Made by a program: the position numbers and the translations under genes. The notes below the pieces were generated by a model. That model did no database searches, had not been told where the DNA came from, and saw nothing but the letters and a program-made list of their open reading frames with translations. Positions 43,800-55,484 of a stretch of 64,000 bases of DNA are shown here, in pieces; positions within the stretch are counted from its first letter, which is position 1, and every line of letters begins with the position of its first letter. The stretch lies in assembly GCA_005784505.1 (NCBI GenBank), contig VCAZ01000022.1, positions 5,467,195 through 5,531,194 of the forward strand. Direction: 5' to 3'. This DNA is from Bagarius yarrelli. Its lineage: Eukaryota; Chordata; Actinopteri; Siluriformes; Sisoridae.

Positions 43800-46079
43800 C
43801 CACTGTTAATCACTAATTCCAGAAAAGCAAAAGGGTCTGGGACTTATGTAGCTTAATATCTACAACAGAATGTTAGATGCCACAAACCCAAGACCTATAA
43901 AGATGAATCCACTTATCTCTTTAAAAATGTATGTTGATATTATGATAGTGATTGTATTATATCTGACATTTTTAATTGGTGGTGATTCTGGAGCACTGAG
44001 ATGTTCTGGCTGGTGGAGGAGGGTGTGCTTGGGTTCTATGTGGGATTTCATACACAACTTCATGCGTTCATAAATACATTCAGTGAGTTGGATGATGCAT
44101 AAGTGCCACAAGCCGCATAGTGCCACCAAAAGGTGTAAGATGCGGCCTTGGAGAGGGTGCTAGTCCCTGCCAATAGGTTGTTACCAGGAAGCTTAATAGA
44201 GGCTAGATGTAGCCAAGAGCTTATGGAGCTGGAGGAATGGAGGTAGGAGATTGGGGAGGGAGCACAGCAGGTGTAGATGCAGATAAGAGCTTGCAAGGGG
44301 CATGAAGCTTTGGAGAAAATTTTGAGTATGTGAAGAAGATAGATAAAGAGGGAGTGTGTGACTTGTGCTCTTAAATAGGGTGTGAGTGTGTGGGGAGCAA
44401 TCTGCAGGTAAAGGTGATTGGAATTCGGGCAATCAAGTGAGTTGTGTGGCAGAGGGGGCTTGTGATAAGGTATTCTGGTATGTGGAGGGACATGGTGTTA
44501 CTGTGAAACCTGGTGGATAATTTATTTTAATGAGCTTGGCAACCTTTGCAATCTCAGTTCTGAGCACCTCCTGAACTGCCAAACTGAATGATCTTTAATG
44601 TCTCATGCGCTGCGGCTGGTTGTGACATTTAGATCAAACATAGATCAAATAAAATAAAAACAGTAACATTAAAATATAACATGATAAGAATGTTATTAAT
44701 GTTATTATATTTATTCCATTATTTGGAAATCATTATAAAATTGACAGTGAGATTTATTTTCAAAATATGGGATAGTCTAGGCTACAAAGACCAAAACATG
44801 AAAAGGCTTTAATGAAAATATTTTTATTTTGTAACATTTTTTATTAAAATACCAGATAACATACAATAACTAACATATAATATTAACATGGATTTGTGTA
44901 ACTTCAACCTCTATAGGCCTAAGTTAGCTGTGACATGTGAGTGGGTGTCAGGGCTCTTGTCTGGCTTGCACAGGGAAACAGTGTGACTGTCTTTCTTCAT
45001 ATTCTAGTCCATGTGCTTAATGTTTGTTATATCTTGTCCATGTGTCATGTTTTCATTGGTTTGTTTTGGTCATGTGTTCCTTATTGGTTTTCAGGTATTT
45101 CTTGTTTAGTTGATTGTTTTTCCTATTAGATTTAGTATTTATACACCTTGTGTATAAGTCTTGTTTTGTTGCGTGTCACAGTCGGTTTCTTTGTAATGTT
45201 ATGGTTTTAAGTGAAGGTTTTATGTCCAGGTAATATCAGGTAAGGTTCTGTTAGTTTAGTTTTATGTTTTGTGTTTTTTTAAGTTCTTTGTTGGTTTGTT
45301 TATTTATGTGATATTTGAGTTGCATCCAACCTCAACCCTATGACTCATGACAGTAGGGTTGCAAGGGTGTGAGTGTAGTTTTAGTAGCTTTCAAATGTTA
45401 GAAAAAAATATTAGAAACAGTGCCAACGCAGTGGCAAAGCAGATCTGTTGCAGATCTACTGAGTGAAATAACTAGTTGGCCCTGCCCTTTCCGACCCCCA
45501 CCATCAACACTTTGGGCAAAATGTGTCAATTTATTTTTACTGCAATACTTTATACATCGTCTAAACCTTTGTAAAATACTCCGCACAATCACAAGTTTGC
45601 AAAATAACTTATCATTATGAAGACTTTATCCTTTATATTTAAAAACATTTAACAAACATTAAATCGCTGCTTGTGTAAACAAGTGACAGTTAAGCAATAT
45701 AAATGATCAAAGATGTGATCTGAGGAAATTGCAGATGCATTCTTTCATGCTTTGCATTGCAATTTTTGTCATGCTAAATATCTGGCAGTGTGAAATGGGT
45801 TCGGACTGAAAAATACAACAACGATGACAACAACGAAGGCAAGAAAAGTTTAGGGAGGAGTTATAAACCACAATATCAGAACTTCCTGCAGGACACTACT
45901 CAAATAACATTTTCAATCTGATCTTATGTGTAAGCCTGCCTTATTTCCTTATCATTTCTCATGTGAGTTTGATTGTAAAACCTAGTTTGCGGACTGGACA
46001 CAGTTGTTGACTATTTTTCCTATTGTAAAGTCATGCACTGTTACCTACTGTTGCCGAGCTATTCTGTAGATGTAGAGAA
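43800..46079. other. No gene seen
   Basis: No domain or exon series. Part of 44930-45350 (tcttgtccatgtgtcatg, then tttatacaccttgtgta and a cctatgactcatgacag end) has the look of a decayed LTR, but there is no second copy or protein in this window to confirm it. Confidence 0.45.
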
Positions 46080-46512
46080 ATAGTCAGGCTGACAGAGAAG
46101 GTTTTAGAATCAGAGACACGCATCCAAACTCTAAGTGAGGATAGTAAGAATGTAAGGGCTATAGATTTTGTTTTGGATGCAACTAGTTTAGGGAATCCTG
46201 TAGGTCAAAACACACTGCTGTTCAGTTTTGACTAAAAAAATCAAACAGGTTCTTCCCACTCAGTGACGCATGCACTAAGAAACCTGATAAAACAGCTCTA
46301 GTTATTGGTGATTCTATTGTACGGAACGTGACAATAGAGACTCCAGCTACCATAGTCTGATGTTTACCGGGAGCCAGAGCCCCTGACATCTTGGCCAATT
46401 TAAAAACTTGCTGGCTGCAGATGATGTCTTAATTGTTGGTGATTTTTATATCCATGTCAAAAATGAAAAAAATGCTCATCTTTTTACCCTGACCTACACA
46501 TAATACACACAT
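46080..46512 (+). mobile_element. CR1/L2-superclade LINE, left part (host of the Gypsy insertion)
   Basis: Contains an ORF1 piece with ALVIGDSIVRNVTIE (about 46296-46342), the GDS esterase-like block, then a short endonuclease piece with GDFYIHV (about 46440-46460). It passes after a deletion to the 3' UTR word cctacacataatacacacat, which also occurs at 6389-6410. The UTR resumes at 51533. Confidence 0.75.
46508..46512. repeat. Target-site duplication, left copy
   Basis: The five bases cacat directly before the LTR start tgtaag repeat after the 3' LTR at 51528-51532. Confidence 0.85.
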
Positions 46513-46905
46513 TGTAAGAACACCTTCATCCGGCCATCCGGCCACCAGAGGGCGCCGTCGCCCGAGTATTGACTGATCTTCTTCTACTCCAGGTCAAAGG
46601 TCATAGGTGGGGTATTTAAGTTGAGCACATGGCCTACTATGGCGTGTAGTATTGTTTGTTTGTTTGTCACAGCATACTAGCGTTCATGCCATTGTTATCG
46701 TCATTGTTTTCCCGGCTTTTCGACTACCCTTCTGTTTATCGGACTTTGCACTTGTCTAACGTTTGGATTGTTTGTTTAATTACTGGTTTTGATCTTCGTG
46801 TACCGACTACTGCCTACTCTTTGGATTTTGTCTTTGCCTTGCCCTACTGCTCATTTAAAAACCATTACTCTGCATTATGGATCCCTCTCCGTCTGGTTCA
46901 TTACA
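46513..46905 (+). repeat. 5' LTR of the Gypsy element
   Basis: 393 bp, starting TGTAAGAACACC and ending TTACA. It has a TATA-like tatttaa at 46613-46619, and about 31 bp further the word gtgtagtatt (46644-46653), the predicted transcript start. Compared with the 3' LTR it has an extra 8-bp catccggc unit and two extra bases near 46855. The gag ATG (46877) falls inside it. Confidence 0.9.
46613..46653 (+). promoter_or_regulatory. TATA-like box and predicted transcript start of the Gypsy element
   Basis: tatttaa at 46613 is followed at typical distance by gtgtagtatt at 46644. The 10 bases are the exact reverse complement of the bases just after the LTR. Confidence 0.55.
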
Positions 46906-47773
46906 GAATACTACACCTCCTCAGGATCCAGCGGAGTTAGCACAGCTACAAGCAACCGTGAGTTTTCATGCACAGGCCTTGCAGGCCTTTCAGGCCCAGA
47001 TTACCGCGCTGCAGAGTGGTCACGCCGTCGCCGCCGCACCCATGCCTGGCGGTTCAGTACAGACGGTTCCACTCTCGCTTCCCGATAAGTTCAACGGCTC
47101 GCCTTCTTAGTGTAGGGGGTTTCTCCAACAGTGTCGGGGTTACTTCGACATGCAGCCTGGGTTTTTTTCTACTGAACGGAGGAAATGTGCCCTTATCTTT
47201 TCTCTGTTAACGGGCCAAGCCCTGGACTGGGCCACCGCGGTTTGGGACTCTGATTCACGGGTACAGAGCTCGGCAGATTACTTCTTGTCACAGATCCGTG
47301 AAGTCTTTGAACATCCAGCTGGAGGGATGGATATCTCGTCTCAGATACTTCAGCTCCGCCAGGACAATATGTCTGCTGCAGACTATGCTATTCGTTTCCG
47401 GACGCTAGCCGCTCAAAGCGGATGGAACGACGTAGCCCTCAAGGCTGTTTACAAACGTGGTTTGGATATGCAGTTGCAGACAGAACTTCTATGCCGTGAC
47501 GAAGGTATGTCAATGTCTCAATTTATCTCACTTTCGATCCAAACGGACAATCTGCTTCGCAATAGCCTCTTACCAGCCGCTACTATTCGAAATAACCACC
47601 GGAGGGGGAAGTCCCAACGGGCTCGCCGGAACCTATGCAGGTTGGCTACGCCAAACTCTCCCCGCAGGAACGCCAACGCCGTCTTGAAGCCCGCTTGTGT
47701 TTCTACTGCGGGGAAGCCTCTCATGTCTGTGCCCATTGCCCTAAGAAGCCATCCCCTCGTTCTGCCAGAGTAA
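46877..47773 (+). pseudogene. Gypsy gag, with a stop and a frameshift
   Basis: Gag forms the particle. The ATG at 46877 opens MDPSPSGS, with an Ala/Gln-rich helix (DPAELAQLQATV). TAG at 47108-47110 stops it after FNGSPS; the same frame continues with CRGFLQQCRGYF and a capsid-like region (FFSTERRKCALIF, LRQDNMSAADYAIRFRTLA). Near 47590 the frame shifts, and the zinc knuckle CFYCGEASHVCAHC (CX2CX4HX4C, about 47699-47742) lies in the pol frame that opens at 47635. Confidence 0.85.
46907..46916 (+). promoter_or_regulatory. Self-priming primer binding site candidate
   Basis: aatactacac lies one base after the LTR end. It is the reverse complement of gtgtagtatt at 46644-46653. No tRNA 3'-end match (tgg start) is present here. 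This fits the Tf1/sushi mode, where the 5' end of the transcript primes minus-strand synthesis. Confidence 0.6.
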
Positions 47774-50700
47774 GTTCGCTCCTGTGTTTTTCTACTCCCA
47801 GTTTGTCATTATCTGTTCCTGTTAAGCTCTTGATTAATGCAGTGGTTCACTCCTCTTCAGCGCTGATTGACTCCGGAGCCGCCATCAACCTCATTGATCG
47901 GCGGCTAGTACGTCAGCTAAAAATCCCAACTGAGCCTTGCTCACCACCCCTCCACATTTCCGCGATTGATGGACACTCCATTGGGTCTGGCATCGTCCGT
48001 CTGACCAAGCCGGTCCGGTTAGACATCGGGGAACACCACACCGAACTAATTGTCCTCCATGTGACTTCCTCTCCCAACCACCCCATAATTTTAGGTTTCC
48101 CTTGGTTACAGCTACACGATCCCTGCATCTCATGGGCAAAGGGACTCATCACCAACTGGTCCGATTCTTGCCATCAACACTGCCAACCTTCAACCACCCC
48201 GTGCCTCCTCACCTCTCGGACACATGACAAAACCCCAGACACGCCACCAGTACCACGGGAATACCATGATCTACTTGAAGTATTCAGCAAGGCTAAGGCA
48301 TCTGTTCTTCCCCCACACCGCCCCAGCGACTGTGCCATCGATCTGCTCTCAGGCGTCGCACTTCCCAGGGGACGTGTCTACCCGCTATCTCAGCCAGAAA
48401 ACCGCGCTATGCAAGATTACATACAGGAGGCGCTTAGCACCGGCTTTATACGACCGTCTACCTCCCCGGTAGCCTCTAGTTTTTTCTTTGTGGAAAAGAA
48501 GGATGGATCTCTTCGATCCTGTATAGATTATCGTGCCCTTAATGAAATCACTGTCAAGTTTAAGTATCCGCTACCCCTAGTTCCCTCCGCTTTGGAGCAA
48601 CTACGAAGTGCCAAGGTATACACTAAGCTCGATCTTCGAAGCGCCTATAACCTCATCCGTATCCGTGAAGGGGACGAATGGAAGACAGCCTTTATCACCG
48701 CCCAGGGCCACTATGAGTACCAGGTTATGCCGTATGGCCTTACGTATGGCCTTACCAACGCGCCCGCGGTCTTCCAGGCCTTCATGAACAACATCTTCAG
48801 AGACCTCCTCAACATCTGTGTCATCGTCTATATCGATGACATCTTGATCTTCTCCTCCCCGTCCCTCCAGTCTCACATATCCCATGTTCGGACCGTGTTG
48901 CAACGGCTGCGAGTGAACAAGTTATTTGCTAAGGCAGAGAAGTGCGAGTTCCACCGTGATTCAGTGTCCTTTCTTGGGTATATGATTAGCCCCCAGGGAG
49001 TGGCCATGGGACCCAGTTAAAGTGAGTGCAGTAACCGACTGGCCTAGGCCCGAAACTGTGAAGGAGCTGCAACGGTTTCTAGGATTTGCTAACTTCTACA
49101 GACGGTTTATCCGCAACTACAGTATAGTCTCGGCACCCCTCACAAGCCTCCTCAAGGGTAAACCCAGAAAACTCGCCTGGACAGAAGCAGCTGATAAAGC
49201 CTTCCAGCTGCTCAAGGTGAAGTTCACCTCGGCCCCCATTCTACAGCATCCAGACCCAACCCTGCCTTTCACTGTGGAGGTGGACGCCTCAGACTGCGGA
49301 GTCGGGGCGGTCCTCTCCCAGAGAGACAGGGGGAACCTCTGCGCCTCCACCCGTGCGCTTTCTTTTCCCGTAAGCTCACGGCGGCCGAAAGCAACTACGA
49401 TGTGGGGAACAAGGAACTGCTGGCAATCAAAGAAGCCCTTGAAGAATGGCGGCATTGGCTAGAGGGGAGTACCTACCCATTTGTAGTAATCACAGACCAT
49501 AAGAATCTGGAATATCTCAAAACTGCTAAACGCCTTAACTCCAGACAAGCCCGCTGGGCCCTGTTTCTTACCCGCTTTAAATTTCTAGTCACGTATCGCC
49601 CAGGCTCCAAGAACGGCAAGGCCGACGCCTTATCTCGACGCCATGATCCGCCCACACAGAACCCATGAACCCGGTACCATCCTGGAACCCCGTGTATTCA
49701 TTGGGCCGATAAGATGGGATATCGAGGCCGAAATTACGAACGCTCAGGTGGACGACCCTCCCCCATCCAACTGCCCTGAGGGGAAAACCTACGTCCCTAC
49801 CATCCTCCGTGAACGCATCCTCACGTGGGTCCACTCTTCGCTCCCCTCGGGCCACCCGGGCATTAGCCGTACAAAAAATCGCTTCTGAGCGGAACATATT
49901 GGTGGCCCAACTACTCTCGAGAGGAGCGTTTCGTCAAGGCTTGCGGAGTCTGTGCTCAGTCCAAAACTCCCCGCCATCTGCCGGACGGGCTCTTGGAACC
50001 CTTAGCTATCCCGCAACGTCCGTGGTCTCACCTATCTATCGATTTTGTAACAGATCTCCCCAGCTCCCATGGCTTCACTACAGTTTTGACCATAGTGGAT
50101 CGCTTTTCAAAGGGCTGCCGCCTGATTCCTCTCAAGGGTCTTCCAACGGCCATGGAAACCGCCACTGCCTTGCCTTATTTTCCCACGTGTTTAGGAACTT
50201 CGGCATCCCGGAGGATATAGTGTCAGATCGAGGGCCTCAGTTCACGTCCAGAGTATGGGCAGAGTTTTGCACGCGACTCGACATTCACGTCAGCTTGACT
50301 TCGGGGTACCACCCCCAGTCTAATGGTCAGGCTGAAAGGTTAAATCAAGAACTTGGACGCTACCTACGCTCGTACTGTGCCCGAGAACAAGCCCGTTGGA
50401 GCGAGTTTATCCCCTGGGCCGAATACGCCCAGAACTCTCTAATCAATGCATCCACCGGTCTGACCCCCTTTCAATGCGCTCTAGGCTACCAACCCCCTAT
50501 GTTCCCTTGGTCCGGCGAACCCTCTTCACTCCCCTCTGTTCAGGATTGGATGCAACGAAGTTCTGAGGTTTGGGAAAGCGCACACGTTCGTCTGCAGCGA
50601 GCAGTCAATGCCCAACGGCTGCAAGCGAATCGGCGCAGGCAGCCTCACCCGAACTACCAGCCAGGGCAACTGGTGTGGCTATCCACTCGCGACCTCCGTC

Positions 50701-51149
50701 TACGCCTCCCCTCCAAAAAGCTTGGGCCCAAGTATGTAGGGCCCTTCAAGATCATCAGACAGATCAACCCTGTCACCTACCGCCTCGAGCTGCCACCCTC
50801 GTATCGTATCTCCCCCTCCTTCCACGTCTCCCTCCTCAAGCCTCATCATTCCTCCCCTAGCGCCGAGCCCCAGGCCGACACACCGGTTCCCCCCATCGAG
50901 GTGGAAGGTTCTCCGGCCTATATAGTTCACGAGATTCTGGATTCTCGAAGGCGTGTTTCGGGCATCGAGTACCTAGTAGATTGGGAGGGTTACGGCCCGG
51001 AGGAAAGATCCTGGGTCAAGGCACGGGACATTCTGGACCCCTCCCTCATCCATGACTTTCATGCTGCTCACCCTGAACGTCCTGCTCCTCGTCCACGAGG
51101 GCGACCTCGTCGAACGCCCAGAGGCGTTCCTAGAGGGGGGGTAATGTAA
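47635..51149 (+). pseudogene. Gypsy pol: protease, RT, RNase H, integrase, chromodomain
   Basis: The protease has ALIDSGAAINLID (about 47860-47900). RT has SCIDYRALNEIT, KLDLRSAYNLIRI, and YIDDILIFS (the catalytic YIDD at about 48832). A 12-bp duplication alters the MPYGLTNAP block. A one-base insertion near 49007 shifts the frame, RNase H continues (EVDASDCGVGAVLSQ; DHKNLEYLKTAKRLN), with another shift near 49340. After a stop at 49668 the integrase has a HPGISRTK zinc-binding trace, IDFVTDLPSS, SDRGPQFTS and YHPQSNGQAERLN (the DDE residues). The chromodomain (GIEYLVDWEGYGPEERSWV) ends the frame at 51149. At least four frame breaks. Confidence 0.93.
51132..51141 (+). promoter_or_regulatory. 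Polypurine tract
   Basis: agaggggggg lies three bases before the 3' LTR start at 51145, where second-strand synthesis would be primed. Confidence 0.75.
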
Positions 51150-51527
51150 GAACACCTTCATCCGGCCACCAGAGGGCGCCGTCGCCCGAGTATTGACAGC
51201 TCTTCTTCTACTCCAGGTCAAAAGTCATAGGTGGGGTATTTAAGTTGAGCACATGGCCTACTATGGCGTGTAGTATTGTTTGTTTGTTTGTCACAGCATA
51301 CTAGCGTTCATGCCATTGTTATCGTCATTGTTTTCCCGGCTTTTCGACTACCCTTTTGTTTATCGGACTTTGCACTTGTCTAACGTTTGGATTGTTTGCT
51401 TAATTACTGGTTTTGATCTTCGTGTACCGACTACTGCCTACTCTTTGGATTTTGTCTTTGCCTTGCCCTACTGCTCATTAAAACCATTACTCTGCATTAT
51501 GGATCCCTCTCCGTCTGGTTCATCACA
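51145..51527 (+). repeat. 3' LTR of the Gypsy element
   Basis: 383 bp, start TGTAAGAACACC and end ATCACA; see the 5' LTR for the differences. The duplicated target bases cacat follow. Confidence 0.9.
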
Positions 51528-51532
51528 CACAT

Positions 51533-51890
51533 TTTTCATTATTCAAATTTAAAAAGGATTGTTAGGATGCAATAATCAGGTCAACTGGAACCAGGAGCAC
51601 CTACAATAACACACAATATATTTTTATATCATAGGTGGAATGGCATCTACACAAACATATGTCTGTTCTTTTATTATTCTGAGCTCACCATCACCAGCAT
51701 CGCCCCCCCCCCCCCGCCCCGCCGCCACCCCCCCGCTTAGTTGGGGATTCTTAATTTATAAATATCGATCAAATTGAGTGTGTTAGTAAGTGTTTAATAT
51801 TGTCTTTTCTGATGTGATTCTGTAAAGCTGCTTTGAAACAATCTTGATTGTTAAAAGCGCTATATAAATAAAGGTGGCTTGTGCAGTGTG
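51533..51890 (+). mobile_element. CR1/L2-superclade LINE, 3' UTR (right of the Gypsy insertion)
   Basis: Continues the UTR cut at 46512: tttttcattattcaaatt, then caggtcaactggaacc, a C-rich run at 51699-51736 and the end aaaagcgctatataaataaa at 51856-51875. The order matches 6400-6935. Confidence 0.85.
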
Positions 51891-52834
51891 AAAACACTAG
51901 TGATCTGAGGACTTTGATAATTGTGTAGCTGAAACATATCAAGTGGGGATATTTTCGTTATGTGCAAAAATGCATATTATATCTAAAAAGAAAACCACTC
52001 TGTATAAATAGCTAATTATTGTAAAAGCAAAGCATTTTCAAGCACTTTATACAAAATCCAACCACCTTGAAACACTATATTACAAATGTAAGATTTCCAG
52101 CACCCGTACGAAAACTACTATGTATTTAGTTGCTTCTGTCATTTTTTTTTTTCCTTGTGGGCTTGTTTGAGGTTTAGTTTAAAGATAAAACTTAAAAAAA
52201 TCTTTTGAAAATTTAAAAATCTTTAAAAGGAGAGAAATTAATTTAAAAAAATTTGAATTCATTGAAAATATAAAACACTTATGTTAACTTAATTTTCTTT
52301 TAAAATATAAATCATAACTCAATTTCCCAACTGCAACTCTTAAATCTAAAAAGGCAAAGCTGTGTGAGATGCTTTTCAGCAGTACTATCATATGGTGGAC
52401 TTTTAAATGTAGGTTTGACAGGAAGTTAAAAATCGATGAAGATCATCCTTACTTGTGCCATTGCCATTTTTTTGTATGTTTTGAACTTGAGCTGGGTCTG
52501 GTCTGATGCCTTTGTATGTGTACAGATTGCCAAAGAATTATATGCTCTGCTGACCTTGCCAAAAGTCCTGTTTCAGCAGCTCTTTCTATTACACTTTTAG
52601 ATTGTAATAGAATGGTTTAGATAGTAACCAGCGTGTTCCTTCCTACTGAGACCACACAAAAGCTTATTTAAAACCCATCAAAAAGCACGGTTACAGTACT
52701 ATTAAGACATTTTTCAAAATAGTTCTGGCAATTTTAAACAGTTGTTCTCTGCCATATCATCTTCTTAAACCTCAAATTTTTATTTTATGACTATTTTATA
52801 ACCTCAACATAGGAAGAAATGGCCATAATCAGAC
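51890..52834. other. No gene seen
   Basis: AT-rich DNA with no recognised feature. Confidence 0.5.
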
Positions 52835-53600
52835 CACCAATTAAAAAAACATACTTTTGAAACTCAAACCCTTGCTAACTATAGGCCTATATCTGATCTG
52901 CCTTCTCTCTTTGGTTCTGGAGAATGTAGTTGCCAGCTATCTTCAGGACCATCTCATACACAGCAACATATTTTAAAGGTTTCAGTCTGGTTTTCGTTAC
53001 ACTCATTGCAAGGAAACAGCCTTTCTGAGAGTCACAAATGACCTGCTAATGACAGATGATGCTGAAGCGTTCAAGACAGTTGATCACGGTATACTTCTTA
53101 ACCAGCTACACCACTCCTTTGGACTCACGAATAACACTAGTCATACCTCACAGTAGGGTCTTGATTTGTGGCCATGGGAAGCTCAAGCTCCTGTTTACAT
53201 GCTATTGGATGCAAGGTTCCAGAGGGATCAGTTCTTTGACCAAATTGATTTTTATTTTTCACATGCGCCCATCAGTAATCAGTCGGTTGGTAATATTTTT
53301 CTATTGTTATGCTGATGACACAACAATATATGAAAACTGATACTTACCCATCATCATCATCAACAACAACTCTACCTACACTGACTGCCTGTCTGACAGA
53401 GATAAGTGCAAGGATGAATTCTAGCATTCTCCAGCTAAACAGGTTAAAAAAAAGCAGCCATCCTCACTGATTCCCCTCTTCAGAAATTGCATTACATTTT
53501 TTTGGCCAGAACATTCTCCTATCACCTTCAGTCAACAATCTCGGTGTTAGGTTTGACCCTTTTTAACTTCTGAGGCACACATTAAACATCTTTGCAAAAC
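52835..53600 (+). pseudogene. LINE RT remnant, a further subfamily
   Basis: Broken frames encode LANYRPISDLPSL (about 52875-52915), a VTNDLLM-like block (about 53030), FKTVDHGILLNQLHHSFGL (about 53075-53130, motif A region) and CYADDTTIYEN (about 53308-53340, motif C). Motif B is degraded. The text differs from the other LINE copies, so it is another CR1-like subfamily. Confidence 0.7.
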
Positions 53601-54204
53601 ATAATCACCTCAGGAATATATCCAGACTCTCTTACATTCCGTCTACATGCTACGCGGAGGAACTCGTCCATGCTCGGAAGAGCACCCGGAAACTCCAATA
53701 AACCCAGAATAGTGCACTTTATAATGACCCATTCTATGCTGTCACAAAATATCAGGCAAATTTACTGTGGAATATTTTAATAATCCCTTCTCAGTTAACA
53801 AATTGAAAGATGAATTATTATTTTAAAATTCCACACTAAAATTGTTTGATCTTTGGCTTAGGCATACAGTGGGTCCTTCTAAAATGATCTGAGTTGGTTT
53901 GATCAACTAACAATTTGAAATTTCTACTTTATGATGATTTAAAACAAGCTTTTGTTACAATTATATTACTTGATATGACAAAAAATACTTCAAATATCAA
54001 CAATAATATTATTGTCTTAATACATCTATTGACTGTATAATCCTTATTTGAATCCCTGAAAAAGTAGAGGACAATGGAAACATTTGACGTTTATTTTATA
54101 AATACTGTACTCTGTTGGACCTCTTACAATTCTCTACTACTAGGTTCAAATATCTACTCTTTACCCATCCCTAAAAATGATTTAGTCCGATACAGAGAAT
54201 TCAG
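53600..54204. other. No gene seen
   Basis: AT-rich DNA; nothing recognised. Confidence 0.5.
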
Positions 54205-54440
54205 TCAGTCAAGTCACTTCATATAGTGCTTTTAACAGTAGCGATTGGGTCAAAGTAGCTTTACAGCATAAAATAAGAGAATAGTGTGTCAGTGCAAGAA
54301 TCAGTGGCAAACATCTGAGAGACATAAAAAAGTTCCTTCTCTGCTCGTAATTAGGGCTTTTTAGTTTTGATGTAGCAGCTGAAGTTAGAGGTGAACTTGG
54401 TGAAAGAGTAAAAGTTTGACTGACCAATTAAAAATGAAAC
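54205..54440 (-). mobile_element. LINE 3' end, minus strand
   Basis: gtcaagtcacttcatatagtg and gcttttaacagtagcg, then caaagtagctttacagc, are the reverse of the LINE 3' end at 6860-6930. Only the end is present. Confidence 0.65.
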
Positions 54441-55070
54441 AAAAATATTCAGGGTACCAGAAATATCATTAAAAAAAAGGAAAGGGAGGTTAAAAGAGCT
54501 GCTGTATTCTAGTCGATGAAGACATTGTTTACAATAGACAGGTTACTGTAGCCTTGTCATTTTGCTGCCTGTGGGAAAGTCAACTGCTGCCGGGGGTACT
54601 ATCATTTTTTTTCATTACCGTTTGTACATTTTTATGTATATCTCTATATACATAAAAAACTGGCCCCTACTCAGTGCAGTTTACAAGCATTACATTGTGT
54701 AAAGTGCTTATACACGTAGAAGTGACCTGCCTGCTGATTACGTATTTAATCATGTGCATACAACACTGCTTTTGGACAGATAAATTTATTTTTTTAAAAA
54801 TATATTATGCAGTGCCAAATAATCTTTATTAACAATTAAGACAATGAGTAATTTTAGTGGTTTTATTTATTTATTTTTGTAATTAATTATTTAATTAAAT
54901 TTTTAAATTTGACTGCATTGTTATTAATGTCTTAATGTTTACTGTTTTATTTATGAATTATCAGATGTAGGGTTTTATGAGATTTTTTTTTGTTGTTGTG
55001 GTGCTAATTTGGACTTTCGGGCGCACTTACACTTTTAATAAGGATCTTATGCGCTGTTTTATAAATGAGA
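54440..55070. other. No gene seen
   Basis: Very AT-rich DNA; nothing recognised. Confidence 0.5.
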
Positions 55071-55484
55071 CCCCTTGGGGCCTCATGTATCAATGCTGCA
55101 TATGCCCAAAAACTTTGCGTATGCCAGCTTTCACGCTCATGGTCGGACTTACTAATTTAATTTAACAGTGAAACTAACGTGAAACTGTGCATTCCTCCAC
55201 GCCAACTTTATGCCTGGCATACGCACATTTTTCATGTTTTTTGTCCATTGGCGCTTCTTGGAGGCAATAAAGTAAAGTTGCAAACATTACACTCGAAAGT
55301 ATTTTACAAGTCTATTGCATTTAATTTGTAATTGATAAAATAGGCTTATTTACATCATATTTTTCTATTAAGTAAGAACATATAAAAGCATGTGCAAATT
55401 TAAACAACCATTAGTCTATGGCAATGGCAGCTGTATGGGACGGGATCATCCGCATTTTTACTAGGTTTATTGGGTTCCCGTACG

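Larger units (their letters stand above)
46513..51527 (+). mobile_element. Gypsy (Metaviridae) chromovirus, nearly full length
   Basis: A 5015-bp element with LTRs at both ends, flanked by the 5-bp duplication cacat (46508-46512 and 51528-51532). It has a gag with one stop and a frameshift, then protease, RT, RNase H, integrase and chromodomain in the Ty3/Gypsy order, and a polypurine tract before the 3' LTR. The LTRs differ by about six substitutions and two indels, so the insertion is fairly young. Coding is broken in at least four places, so this copy is not autonomous. The chromodomain places it among chromoviruses. Confidence 0.95.

Noticed and set aside
44930..45350. Solo LTR
   Set aside because: It has an LTR-like look, but no matching second copy, target duplication or protein was found.
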